A stretch of DNA of 24,039 bases from contig CAYFFE010000056.1 of the NCBI GenBank assembly GCA_964342265.1, positions 1 through 24,039 on the forward strand, in the 5' to 3' direction. Position numbers and translations under genes: made by a program. A model generated the notes under the pieces. It made no database searches. It had not been told where the DNA came from and worked only from the letters and a program-made list of their open reading frames with translations. The DNA comes from Halioxenophilus sp964342265 (GTDB taxonomy: Bacteria; Pseudomonadota; Gammaproteobacteria; Pseudomonadales; Cellvibrionaceae). Below are positions 1 through 7,493 of the stretch, piece after piece. How positions within the stretch are numbered: position 1 is the first letter of the stretch; each line of letters opens with the position of its first letter.

Positions 1-1
1 C

Positions 2-223
2 ACCTATCGCATGGCGTGGTTCCGTGGCTTAAAAACCACTTACTACTTGCGAGCGCTAGCGGCGACCACCACGGAGAAATCCACCGTTAAAAACAGTAAC
101 CTCAACGCGGTTTCCTCCGGTAGCGATGCACCCAATTCCAGCGCGAGCATGGCCACCGGCGAAGCGGCAGATGTTCCCAAGGCGTGCTCTCTGGATGATC
201 CGGATTGCGAAGCTTGCCAATAA
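2..223 (+). CDS. nrdA: Ribonucleoside-diphosphate reductase alpha subunit, C-terminal end (partial)
   Basis: This is the last 73 codons of a gene that begins before the window. The frame is open from base 2 and ends at TAA 221-223. The residues around GLKTTYYLR and the tail ending CSLDDPDCEACQ match the C-terminus of Pseudomonas-type class Ia NrdA. In that family the C-terminal CxxC cysteines (here DCEAC) pass electrons from thioredoxin or glutaredoxin to the active site. The enzyme reduces ribonucleoside diphosphates to deoxyribonucleotides together with NrdB (2470-3906). A strong hairpin terminator follows at 299-329, so nrdA is not simply co-transcribed with nrdB. An ATG at 11 is internal, not a start. 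Confidence 0.93.
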   Translation, partial: TYRMAWFRGLKTTYYLRALAATTTEKSTVKNSNLNAVSSGSDAPNSSASMATGEAADVPKACSLDDPDCEACQ

Positions 224-298
224 GCGGCTGCACATTGACGTAAAAAGCTCGTATAAAAAAGAAAGACCGCCCATGAAAATTGGGCTTAGCGCAAAAAA

Positions 299-333
299 CA
301 AAAAGGCGAGTCAATGACTCGCCTTTTTGTTTT
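299..333. terminator. Bidirectional intrinsic terminator
   Basis: The 15-base arms at 299-313 and 315-329 (core GGCGAGTCA / TGACTCGCC) are perfectly complementary. The hairpin is flanked by T-rich tracts on both strands (CTTTTTGTTTT downstream on +, the A-rich stretch before it on -). It can end nrdA from the left and the minus-strand SGNH gene from the right. Confidence 0.88.
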
Positions 334-442
334 GCCTATTTTTTATTGTAACGCTTAAATCAACAGGCTATTAAGATTCCAATAGCAAAAATATCGACCA
401 ACCCTCAATAGACCAATAAACCAATCAATAAACCAAAAACGA

Positions 443-1357
443 TTATTGGAGTGCAGACACAATTAACTGCGCGGCGTGTTCCATGGCTTCGAGTTTTGGG
501 TGGAACGGCACTACACCGTCTGAGTTAAATTCAAAACCCGTTACCCAGGGCTGTTCGGCGCATACGTGATGATTGCGGCTGGCTTGCGACATTTTTATTA
601 GAGAGACATTTTCCTTTGCCATAACCGATTCTATTTTTATTGCAAAGGTATCGGCCTGAGCAACAAACGCTTCAACAGTTTTTCGATCAATGGGCTGTCG
701 ATCCTCGCACGCAATGTCCTCTCGCGGAAAAATAGTGGTGTAATCCACAAACAGTATTTCTGCATTGGGTGCCTTAGCTTTAATAGCGGCAATCATTTCC
801 GCCAGCTCGACTTCAATTTGCGCCAAAGCCTGTTGCGAACCTTCGGTATCCATTTGCCCCACCATAAAACACAAGACGCTTTTATTGAGCGCGCGCGAAA
901 ACAATCCTGTTGCATCGCAAGCCGATTGAATAGTACGAATAGCGTAATGAAAACTGTTGCCGCCAACGGTTACTGTAACTAATTTAGTGTTTTCGCTCAG
1001 TGCGAGTATTTGCGGGGCAACGGTATCGCCGCCTTGATTGTGCTGCGCTGTATCCATTACATTGGCGATGGTCGCCCCACTGCAACTGACATCCACTAAC
1101 GATAAATCCAAAGCTCTAGCAACTAATTGAGCGTAATTATTGGATGAGCGAGCACAGCCTTCATCCAAAGTTTTGGCAATACCGGGACCTGAAGCGAAGG
1201 AACTGCCCAATGCGACGTATTCGTCACCGGGGGATAAACTGGCCGCGCTGGCAGTGCTCCACACACCAATTAACACCAACGATAGTAAAAAAATTATTCG
1301 ATTGTTTTTTGCCAGTTTGAAAGGATTCATCATTTTAGCAGCCATTAATAAAATCAT
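443..1357 (-). CDS. Secreted SGNH/GDSL-family hydrolase
   Basis: The protein is a probable exported esterase or lipase of the SGNH fold. The N-terminus has a lysine-containing n-region, a hydrophobic stretch (IIFLLSLVLIGVW) and a likely signal-peptidase site after STASA. Block I reads GSSFASG, with Ser53 (numbered from the start chosen here) as probable nucleophile. GGNS near the middle fits the oxyanion Asn block, and PFHP near the C-terminus (His286) fits the catalytic His. Several Cys suggest disulfides, as in Streptomyces-type secreted SGNH esterases. The frame is open to 1465 but that part overlaps the upstream PTPS-like gene. I chose the ATG at 1357; ATGs at 1345, 1333 and 1330 are also possible, and no strong ribosome site decides. 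The substrate is unknown. Confidence 0.8.
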   Translation of the reverse strand: MILLMAAKMMNPFKLAKNNRIIFLLSLVLIGVWSTASAASLSPGDEYVALGSSFASGPGIAKTLDEGCARSSNNYAQLVARALDLSLVDVSCSGATIANVMDTAQHNQGGDTVAPQILALSENTKLVTVTVGGNSFHYAIRTIQSACDATGLFSRALNKSVLCFMVGQMDTEGSQQALAQIEVELAEMIAAIKAKAPNAEILFVDYTTIFPREDIACEDRQPIDRKTVEAFVAQADTFAIKIESVMAKENVSLIKMSQASRNHHVCAEQPWVTGFEFNSDGVVPFHPKLEAMEHAAQLIVSALQ

Positions 1358-1406
1358 TATTCTAGGTGTTTTATTGTATTTATTATTTATTGGAAACCTC
1401 TGATTA

Positions 1407-1919
1407 TTATTCCACAGATGACTTTTGCCAATGGCTGGAGCCCGTTTGCCCAGGACCCGAGGCAACCGTCACAACCAGCTCGGTTAATTGACTGCCTTGC
1501 GATAATTGCTCGTCGGCCAATAATTGATGCAATAAATAATGCGAGAACTCTTCCACCGTTGTATTGCGTATAGGCAAGACGATGGTGTCCGTTTTTAAAA
1601 ACGTCATCGTATCGGTGTGAAAACACACCCGATAAGCACTGTCTTGTTCATCAATCACCAAATAAGGCGATTCTCCGGGCAACAACACATACTCATCCAA
1701 TGCCTGACAACAACGTTTTAGAGCCTCTTTGTAGTGGCGATAATTACTGGTCATACCGTTATCGTCCACCCAAGCGGTAATTTCTGCAGAAACCGTAAAA
1801 TTATGCCCGTGTAAACGTTCGCGCTCTGTTGCTGAGAAAACCGTAAAGTGGGCAGCGGAAAATTTTAAATACTCTTTGGCGATTTGTATGGTGGCTATTC
1901 GCGGTGATGATGCGGGCAT
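1407..1919 (-). CDS. 6-pyruvoyl-tetrahydropterin synthase / QueD-family protein
   Basis: This is a 170-residue T-fold pterin enzyme. The zinc-binding histidines are visible as SAAHF (His24) and LHGHNF (His37, His39). The LDEYVLLP and NTTVEEFSHYLL stretches fit the conserved Asp and the substrate-anchoring Glu regions. The catalytic Cys of QueD (CxxxHGH) is missing; the sequence reads ERERLHGH, so Glu34 gives an ExxHGH motif, the signature described for PTPS-III proteins that can replace folate dihydroneopterin aldolase. Whether this one makes queuosine, folate or another pterin cannot be told from sequence. It lies immediately upstream of the SGNH gene on the same strand, and the two may share a transcript. 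Confidence 0.8.
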   Translation of the reverse strand: MPASSPRIATIQIAKEYLKFSAAHFTVFSATERERLHGHNFTVSAEITAWVDDNGMTSNYRHYKEALKRCCQALDEYVLLPGESPYLVIDEQDSAYRVCFHTDTMTFLKTDTIVLPIRNTTVEEFSHYLLHQLLADEQLSQGSQLTELVVTVASGPGQTGSSHWQKSSVE

Positions 1920-2239
1920 AGGAATTTCACAAGGTTAACGCGGTTAAGAATTTTAGCGTATTTACAGGATGATCTTACGCCCGCAGATGATAACACGGAT
2001 GAATGAGTCCGATTAAAACCAAGTGCCTGGGGCTTACAACAAGTAACTGGGGGTTACGGCAATACAAGGGCCTACTAAATATGATATTGAAGCTATTTAT
2101 TGAGCGCCCTCAATAAGTGTCTTTGTGAAATATCTCCCATAAACATTTTTAATAAACACCCTTCTTGCAGACTTGCAAAAAAAGCCCTCACTGAACAGTA
2201 CAAAATTTAACCAACTCGTTTATAGGTAACTGCAAGACC

Positions 2240-2248
2240 TGTGGAAAA
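2240..2248 (-). promoter_or_regulatory. Candidate DnaA box
   Basis: TGTGGAAAA on + is TTTTCCACA on -, one base from TTATCCACA. E. coli nrdAB is DnaA-regulated, which makes a box here plausible. One 9-mer is weak evidence. Confidence 0.35.
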
Positions 2249-2271
2249 CTTGTGTACCCGCAGTGAATATC

Positions 2272-2287
2272 TATCCATATATGGTGT
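2272..2287 (+). promoter_or_regulatory. NrdR-like box 1 (distal)
   Basis: TATCCATATATGGTGT resembles the NrdR consensus acaCwAtATaTwGtgt in its core and right half. It starts exactly 31 bp before box 2, the roughly three-turn spacing usual for paired NrdR boxes. Confidence 0.65.
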
Positions 2288-2302
2288 AGATCAAAATTAA
2301 CA

Positions 2303-2318
2303 ATACTATATATTGTGT
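2303..2318 (+). promoter_or_regulatory. NrdR-like box 2 (proximal, over the -35)
   Basis: ATACTATATATTGTGT matches the NrdR consensus at 15 of 16 positions. Its right end coincides with the candidate -35 of nrdB, which fits repression by NrdR when dATP is high. Confidence 0.82.
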
Positions 2319-2341
2319 TTTTTAACATTACCCCCTATAGT
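2313..2341 (+). promoter_or_regulatory. Candidate nrdB promoter
   Basis: The -35 TTGTGT (2313-2318) and -10 TATAGT (2336-2341) are separated by 17 bp. The -35 lies inside NrdR box 2. Confidence 0.6.
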
Positions 2342-2469
2342 TTTATGCAAGCCAATAAGAAAGCCCTTTGGTCGTTCATCTTTTACAAGATGGACGACAC
2401 TATCACGCGCATTAGGGATCACACCCTATACATCAACGCCAAAACAGCACAGCTAAGGACAACATCACC

Positions 2470-3906
2470 ATGCTAAGTTGGGATGATTTCGACAAAGACG
2501 ATTCAACACCCATTCAAGCAACTGCCAAAGCAGAGCCGGCCCCTGCTAAACCCATGCTGACCGATATGCCCGAGGCTTCGCCCAAGAGCGAGCCCCCGGT
2601 AAGTGCGCAATTCTCTGCCGTTGAGCGCACTGCCGCCAAGACAACTGCCGCCCAGTCAGTTGCACCAAGCGCAGTCAGCCAGCCGGAGGCGTCTGCTTCT
2701 AATCCTGCGTCGTCCAGTCGTACACCGTCGCCCAGCTATCAATCCACGGCCATGGCGGCCAGCGCCGTTGCCGAAGAAAAACCGGCGTACCAGGCGGGCC
2801 AACAGTCGGACAACATCGCCGCAGCCTTAAAAACCCTTGCCGAGGCCGATCCCGCCCCCGGACTGGAAGAGCTGGAAATGGGTGCCGCGCGCATCGAAGT
2901 CGACCAAAAACGCATGATCAACTGCCGCGCCGATCTTAACCAGTTGGTACCGTTTAAATACGACTGGGCTTGGCAAAAGTACCTTGATGGCTGTGCCAAC
3001 CACTGGATGCCACAAGAAATCAACATGAACGCTGATATCGCCCTGTGGAAAAACCCCGAAGGCCTAACCGAAGACGAGCGTCGTATTGTGATGCGCTCGC
3101 TGGGTTATTTCTCCACCGCCGATAGCCTAGTGGCTAACAATTTGGTGTTGGCGATTTATCGATTAATCACCAACCCAGAATGCCGCCAGTACATTTTGCG
3201 TCAAGCCTTTGAAGAAGCCATTCACACCCACGCTTATCAATATTGCATCGAATCGCTGGGCATGGACGAAGGCGAAGTCTTTAATATGTACCGCGAGGTA
3301 CCCTGCGTGGCCAACAAAGCCGCCTGGAGTATCGCCCACACTCGCGGTCTGAGCGATCCGAGCTTTACGACCGGCACCTTCGAATCCGATCAAGAACTGC
3401 TGCGCAATCTGGTGGGCTTTTACGTGGTTACCGAAGGTATCTTCTTTTACTGCGGCTTTACCCAGATTCTTTCTATGGGTCGGCGCAATAAAATGACGGG
3501 GGTGGCCGAGCAGTTCCAGTACATTTTGCGCGATGAATCCATGCACTTAAACTTTGGTATCGATGTTATCAACCAAATTAAGCTGGAAAACCCCGAACTC
3601 TGGACCGAAGAATTCCGCCAGGAAATTATTCAAATGATTCTGGAAGGCACAGAGCTTGAGATTCAATACGCGCGCGACACCATGCCTCGCGGAGTGCTGG
3701 GCATGAACTCAGCCATGATGGAGGACTACCTGCACTTTATCGCCAATCGTCGTTTGTCTCAGTTGGGCTTACCCGAGCAGTACCCAGGCGTGGAAAATCC
3801 CTTCCCGTGGATGAGCGAGATCATGGATTTGCGCAAGGAGAAGAACTTCTTCGAAACCCGCGTATTGGAGTATCAAACCGGCGGCGCGCTCAATTGGAAC
3901 GAGTAA
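2470..3906 (+). CDS. nrdB: Ribonucleoside-diphosphate reductase beta subunit (class Ia)
   Basis: NrdB houses the di-iron centre and tyrosyl radical used by NrdA. Metal ligands by spacing with the E. coli enzyme are Asp218, Glu249, His252, Glu322, Glu356 and His359. Tyr256, four residues after His252, matches radical Tyr122. The start MLSWDDFDKDD is the usual start of Pseudomonas-type NrdB, and AAGGA lies about 11 bases before the ATG. Residues 12-115 form an Ala/Pro/Ser/Gln-rich low-complexity linker before the conserved core, which begins near residue 130. This linker appears longer than in Pseudomonas NrdB. nrdB is 2.2 kb from nrdA and has its own NrdR-type promoter; a terminator follows at 4003-4027. 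Confidence 0.97.
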   Translation: MLSWDDFDKDDSTPIQATAKAEPAPAKPMLTDMPEASPKSEPPVSAQFSAVERTAAKTTAAQSVAPSAVSQPEASASNPASSSRTPSPSYQSTAMAASAVAEEKPAYQAGQQSDNIAAALKTLAEADPAPGLEELEMGAARIEVDQKRMINCRADLNQLVPFKYDWAWQKYLDGCANHWMPQEINMNADIALWKNPEGLTEDERRIVMRSLGYFSTADSLVANNLVLAIYRLITNPECRQYILRQAFEEAIHTHAYQYCIESLGMDEGEVFNMYREVPCVANKAAWSIAHTRGLSDPSFTTGTFESDQELLRNLVGFYVVTEGIFFYCGFTQILSMGRRNKMTGVAEQFQYILRDESMHLNFGIDVINQIKLENPELWTEEFRQEIIQMILEGTELEIQYARDTMPRGVLGMNSAMMEDYLHFIANRRLSQLGLPEQYPGVENPFPWMSEIMDLRKEKNFFETRVLEYQTGGALNWNE

Positions 3907-4002
3907 TACGCTGAGCCGAGAGGTTGCCTGCCACCGGGACAAGCAGTTATTCAACAACGGGGCATTTTTATACGGGGCTATCTTTATTCGGAGCGTTTTT
4001 AT

Positions 4003-4027
4003 ACGGGGCTATAACAGCCCCGTTTTT
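4003..4027 (+). terminator. Intrinsic terminator of nrdB
   Basis: ACGGGGCT (4003-4010) pairs with AGCCCCGT (4016-4023), followed by TTTTT. A 17-base copy of its left arm and flank lies 31 bp upstream (3965-3981 repeated at 3996-4012). Confidence 0.85.
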
Positions 4028-4063
4028 ATTGCAACTGTGCCAAGGCTGTATTCTCGGCAAGCA

Positions 4064-4081
4064 AGTGAGACATATCTCACA
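4064..4081 (+). promoter_or_regulatory. GacA/UvrY-like upstream activating site
   Basis: AGTGAG-N6-CTCACA resembles the GacA box TGTAAG-N6-CTTACA (one or two changes per half). Its centre is about 65 bp before the predicted start of the GGA-rich RNA, a spacing like that of Pseudomonas rsm RNA genes. Confidence 0.6.
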
Positions 4082-4125
4082 AAAAGTGGGGGACTTGTCG
4101 CCTATATCGGTAGTAGCCATTTCAG

Positions 4126-4131
4126 CATAAT
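4126..4131 (+). promoter_or_regulatory. Candidate -10 of the Csr/Rsm-type RNA
   Basis: CATAAT matches TATAAT at five of six positions and would start RNA near 4138. No good -35 is present, as expected for a promoter that needs an activator. Confidence 0.4.
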
Positions 4132-4137
4132 AACAAT

Positions 4138-4450
4138 CACAAGGACGTAGCAAGGAAGACAAACAACCAGGACGGTTGGTAACAAGGATGGAAAGGCCAG
4201 ATTTCTGTAAGGATGCAGAAAAAGGAACGGCCTAAGTCTCAGGGATACAGACGCTGCTCAGATGTATCACGCACAGGATGTGCAACAGGGATGTCGATCA
4301 AGGAAGTATGTTGCTTTTAATACGGTGAAGGGAATTCGCCAACAACGCTAGATGGAATTACCCGGGCAAGGCCGCCCGGCGGATCACGGAAGGTCCACAC
4401 TCGCCCCCGCTTACACTGCCGGCCAAGATGTCTTTGGCCGGCAGTGATTA
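4138..4450 (+). ncRNA. CsrB/RsmZ-family CsrA-sequestering small RNA (predicted)
   Basis: About 310 bases hold some 15 GGA motifs, most as AAGGA, CAGGA or CAGGGA followed by a T, A or C. Several sit in hairpin loops: AACC-AGGAC-GGTT near 4167-4175, TTTCTG-TAAGGATG-CAGAAA at 4202-4221, and GCAC-AGGAT-GTGC at 4271-4283. This is the design of CsrB, RsmY and RsmZ, which titrate the translational repressor CsrA/RsmA. A GacA-like palindrome lies upstream and a 13-bp GC-rich hairpin lies at the 3' end. No convincing ORF covers it. The 5' end rests on a weak -10 guess and the 3' end on the hairpin; both are approximate. In a GacS/GacA organism it would link a sensor kinase to biofilm, secretion or storage control. 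Confidence 0.78.
4414..4446. terminator. GC-rich hairpin at the end of the small RNA
   Basis: CACTGCCGGCCAA (4414-4426) pairs perfectly with TTGGCCGGCAGTG (4434-4446) around a 7-base loop. It lies between the small RNA and the convergent GNAT gene. A clear T-tract is lacking on both strands, so termination strength is uncertain. Confidence 0.6.
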
Positions 4451-4512
4451 CTACTCCCATAACTACTCCGTTTGCGCTTTACGCCAGTCAGTATGCACCT
4501 AACCCCGACCCC

Positions 4513-5076
4513 CTAACGCCATTCCAACGTTTGGTATTCAAAATCCAGCAGCGAATAAACTCGGTGATTCACAAACCGATCGTACAACCATTCGCGATCG
4601 CGCAGTGTAGCCTCGTACTGAAATCGCAGCCGTTCGGCAATAGCGATGCTTTTTGCGTTACCCTCGGCACAATGGATTTCGATTTTATGCAAATTCAGCT
4701 GATTAAAGCCATGATCGATTAACCGCGCTACCGCAGCCGTCATAATTCCTCGCCCCGTAAAACGCTCGGCCAGCCAATAACCGATCGACGAGATTCGATT
4801 GAGCGGGTTGATTTCGTGAAAACCGCAAACGCCAGCGACAACACCATCCACTAGAATCACATAATTGGGCGCACCACATTGTTCTTTTAACGCCAGCGAG
4901 ACTTCAATAAAACGAACGGTATCTTCAACGGAATTAACCTGATTAAGCCAAGGCAACCATTGCTTTAAATAATCTCGGTTGGCGTCGGTGAGATTAAACA
5001 AATCCACAGCGTATTGCTGTGCCATGGGTTGCAGTTGAATATTAATGGTACCGCTGTCGCCTGCACTAAAACTCAT
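4513..5076 (-). CDS. GNAT N-acetyltransferase, RimL/RimJ-like
   Basis: This 187-residue protein has the GNAT fold of the ribosomal-protein N-acetyltransferase type. The acetyl-CoA pyrophosphate-binding loop is RFTGRG at residues 105-110, followed by a helix. The SIGYWLAERF strand, the NLHKIEIHCAEGNAKSIAIAERL block and FQYEATLRDREW near the end are typical of RimL and B. subtilis YdaF relatives. The substrate cannot be assigned; such proteins acetylate ribosomal protein N-termini or small amines. The GFA-family gene ends 37 bases upstream on the same strand, so the two may be co-transcribed. Confidence 0.88.
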   Translation of the reverse strand: MSFSAGDSGTINIQLQPMAQQYAVDLFNLTDANRDYLKQWLPWLNQVNSVEDTVRFIEVSLALKEQCGAPNYVILVDGVVAGVCGFHEINPLNRISSIGYWLAERFTGRGIMTAAVARLIDHGFNQLNLHKIEIHCAEGNAKSIAIAERLRFQYEATLRDREWLYDRFVNHRVYSLLDFEYQTLEWR

Positions 5077-5113
5077 GGAACTACCTGTTATTGACGATTC
5101 TAAACACAGCGAT

Positions 5114-5536
5114 TTATTCAGGCGCGTACATGTCGAACACTTCCTGTCCGGTCATATTTTTTGTGTCGTTGGCAAAGCGATAGTATTCGGGTTTTTCATC
5201 GATAAATATTTGATGGTCGAACACCATACCTTCTGTATTCTTAAAAAATCCCGCCGGGACTATAAACTCGTTACTGTCTTTTAGGTGATAGTACAAATGA
5301 CTGCCGCAATGGCCACAAAAAGCCCGCTCCGCCCACTCAGACGAACTAAACACCTTTATGTGTTCCTGCCCTTCTAGGGTTACAGTCGAGCCGCAATCCA
5401 TCGTCATTAACGGCCCGCCCGACCACGTTTGGCACATACTGCAGTGGCAAGCGCCCACACTTTTACTCGCTGTTTGGGCGGTTAATTTAACCGCACCACA
5501 CAAACACTGGCCTTGATAAGTTTTTGTATCCGACAT
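5114..5536 (-). CDS. GFA-family (glutathione-dependent formaldehyde-activating enzyme-like) zinc protein
   Basis: This 140-residue protein carries the full cysteine pattern of the GFA/CENP-V fold: CLC at 11-13, CHCSMC at 30-35 and CGHC at 74-77, which bind structural and catalytic zinc. GFA of Paracoccus was proposed to speed S-hydroxymethylglutathione formation, but most family members have no proven function, so the role here is unassigned. No formaldehyde-oxidation genes are nearby. It precedes the GNAT gene by 37 bp on the same strand. Confidence 0.88.
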   Translation of the reverse strand: MSDTKTYQGQCLCGAVKLTAQTASKSVGACHCSMCQTWSGGPLMTMDCGSTVTLEGQEHIKVFSSSEWAERAFCGHCGSHLYYHLKDSNEFIVPAGFFKNTEGMVFDHQIFIDEKPEYYRFANDTKNMTGQEVFDMYAPE

Positions 5537-5661
5537 AATCCACCCTTAAACAAACGATTAAAAAAGACTTTGATTCACTCATCTCTGAGTTTAAATTTAA
5601 ATTAAACTGAATCCCAAAAAAATTGTGGGCACGCTCACCCAATCATTATTTAAATCTTAAC

Positions 5662-5690
5662 TAGGGCCTGTTAATACTAATTAGGCCCTA
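5662..5690. terminator. Inverted repeat downstream of the SIMPL gene
   Basis: TAGGGCCT (5662-5669) and AGGCCCTA (5683-5690) are perfect 8-base arms with a 13-base loop, 14 bp past the SIMPL stop. No T-tract follows, so it is a weak terminator candidate. Confidence 0.4.
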
Positions 5691-5704
5691 ACAAAAACCG
5701 CGCG

Positions 5705-6427
5705 TTAATCCGTTAAGAAGAAAGTAATATTGGTTACCACACGTACGTCTTTTTCGATTTTTTTGGTATCGCCGTAGTTTTCGCCCACATCGCGAATAAC
5801 AAAACCACCCTGGCGCGCACTGCGTATGCCGCCCACTTCAACGCCGGCATTTTCGGCAAATTCATTCGCAGCAATGCGGGCATTTTTGGTGGCTTCTTTT
5901 AACATTTCGGGTTTAATATCATTCAGCCGAGTAAAATGATAAGCCGGGGCGTTATTTTGCACATCCAGCCCCTGGGCAATTAATGTGTTCAGATTAGCTC
6001 GCCCTTCCGCCACTAACTGCACCTGCTCGGTTTCTACTTCGATTTCGCCGATTAATACGTGCTTTTCTTCCACCAAATTTTGGTTCTCGTCGCGAAATTC
6101 CTGCTTAATATAATTTATAACACCGGGTTTAATTTCGGACTGACTGAAACCACTCTCTAACAATAAAGCAACAATTTTTTCCTGATCCGAATTAGAGGCC
6201 TCGTAGAGATCGGGAATTTCGGATTTCTCTTTACCCGCCACAGTGTACTGAATCGACCAATAAGCCCGATCGGCCATAACCCGGCGCTCGGCTAAGCCTT
6301 TAACTTCGGCGGTATTTAACGCCACTTTGGATTTGTACAAGGTCTGGCTCACAAAGTAGCCTGCTAATGCGATGCCCAGCGCCATTAAAAACGCGGCAAA
6401 CGCTAAGCTCGGGCTTTTGTTATTCAT
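5705..6427 (-). CDS. SIMPL-domain (DUF541) membrane-anchored protein
   Basis: This 240-residue protein has one N-terminal hydrophobic segment (about residues 5-27, LAFAAFLMALGIALAGYFV) followed by a periplasmic SIMPL/DUF541 domain. Family features include VKGLAERRVMADRAYWSIQYTV near the start, the DQEKIVALLLESGFSQSEI helix and the C-terminal VTNITFFL strand. Related proteins include E. coli YggE, linked to oxidative stress, and BP26 of Brucella; the biochemical role is unknown. The frame opens at 6466, but ATG 6427 is preceded by AAAGGATAATTCT, a good ribosome site, so I start there. Confidence 0.88.
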   Translation of the reverse strand: MNNKSPSLAFAAFLMALGIALAGYFVSQTLYKSKVALNTAEVKGLAERRVMADRAYWSIQYTVAGKEKSEIPDLYEASNSDQEKIVALLLESGFSQSEIKPGVINYIKQEFRDENQNLVEEKHVLIGEIEVETEQVQLVAEGRANLNTLIAQGLDVQNNAPAYHFTRLNDIKPEMLKEATKNARIAANEFAENAGVEVGGIRSARQGGFVIRDVGENYGDTKKIEKDVRVVTNITFFLTD

Positions 6428-6606
6428 AGAATTATCCTTTTTCAGATTTTTATAATGGATAGACAATCGTAGGTAGAAAAAATTGAAATAAGTGCGGCAG
6501 ACTATAACGCGTTGCGCCCGCCAATTGTTCGCAATCCTGTAAAAAAAGATTGCCGAACACCCCCAAATGAGTAAAATGCTCTTCCCTTAAAATCTAGACT
6601 GCCACA

Positions 6607-7461
6607 ATGAAGCTGGTTTCTTTTAACTTATTTCGAACACTGGGTTTAAAACCCAGCGAAGACGTTACTGTAACCTACGTTAAACCCGAAACCTACGCCG
6701 CTCGGCCGCAAGACTATGAACAGCTTTTAACCGAGGCCGATTGGGTACTTTTTCCCGAATATTGGCAGCTCAATGCGTTGGAATACGGTTTAGGCTGTCG
6801 AGTTTTTCCAAGCCCCGCCAGCTATCGTCTCGGTCACGATAAGATTGAAATGACGCGTATTTTCCAACTCGTCGCCCCCGAACACCATCCCCGCACCTGG
6901 ATTGCACAAAACAGTGCCACCGAGGCCGAACGTTTGTGGGAGGCCATGAGCTATCCGTTTGTGGCCAAACTGCCCAAAGCCAGCCAAGGTACCGGTGTTT
7001 GGCTCATCGAACAGCGCCAACAGTGGCTCGATTACTTGGGTATAGCTGATCGACTCTACGTGCAAGAATACCTGCCCATCGATAAAGACCTGCGCATTGT
7101 CATTGTTGGCAATGAAATTATCGCTGCCTATTGGCGCCATCAATCCGAATATAGCTTTCACACCAATGTGGCTCAAGGCGGGTTTGTGAGCTACGACGAT
7201 ATTCCACCGCAGGCCATTGATTTTGTTACCAAACTGGCGCGCGGGCTCAATATCGACCACGCCGGATTCGACATCGCCATGGTCGGCGATCACCCCTACC
7301 TGTTGGAATTCAATCGTCTGTTTGGCAATCAGGGAATCCCCGGCGGTGGCAAGGACATTACCGAAGCCATTTTGCGCTACCTGGACTCCCACACCGACGA
7401 CGACGGCCCTATCGATCCCATCCATCCTGGGTCAGGTCCACCGCCGGTACAAGCCGCTTAA
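6607..7461 (+). CDS. RimK-like ATP-grasp ligase
   Basis: This 284-residue protein has the ATP-grasp architecture. An N-terminal pre-ATP domain (1-85) is followed by YPFVAKLPKASQGTGVWLIE, with Lys121 and the glycine-rich loop. RLYVQEYLPIDKDLRIVIVG and the metal-binding LLEFNRLFG (Glu234, Asn236) follow. This fits RimK/LysX-like carboxylate-amine ligases, which join an amino acid or amine to an acyl-phosphate intermediate. The substrate is unknown. It is divergent from the SIMPL gene and convergent with the exonuclease, so it is probably transcribed alone. The last 20 residues are Pro/Gly/Asp-rich and likely disordered. Confidence 0.88.
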   Translation: MKLVSFNLFRTLGLKPSEDVTVTYVKPETYAARPQDYEQLLTEADWVLFPEYWQLNALEYGLGCRVFPSPASYRLGHDKIEMTRIFQLVAPEHHPRTWIAQNSATEAERLWEAMSYPFVAKLPKASQGTGVWLIEQRQQWLDYLGIADRLYVQEYLPIDKDLRIVIVGNEIIAAYWRHQSEYSFHTNVAQGGFVSYDDIPPQAIDFVTKLARGLNIDHAGFDIAMVGDHPYLLEFNRLFGNQGIPGGGKDITEAILRYLDSHTDDDGPIDPIHPGSGPPPVQAA

Positions 7462-7493
7462 GCCTGTCATCAGGCCCTGTACTCAAACAGGTG

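Larger units (their letters stand above)
1920..2469. other. Intergenic region upstream of nrdB
   Basis: This is 550 bp between the divergent PTPS-like gene and nrdB, with no convincing coding sequence. The nrdB-proximal half holds a candidate DnaA box, two NrdR-like boxes and a promoter, listed separately. In the left half (1920-2230) I see nothing convincing. Confidence 0.7.

Noticed and set aside
3924..4130. 68-codon + frame after nrdB
   Set aside because: It runs through the nrdB terminator and the GacA-like site and has no protein-like features.
4414..4446. Strong classical terminator with T-tract
   Set aside because: The hairpin is strong but neither strand has a run of Ts after it, so it is given only moderate confidence.
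4444..4722. 92-codon + frame
   Set aside because: It is antisense to the GNAT gene and starts inside the terminal hairpin of the small RNA.
6790..7425. 211-codon frame opposite the ATP-grasp gene
   Set aside because: The + strand product has all ATP-grasp motifs; the antisense product has no recognisable features.
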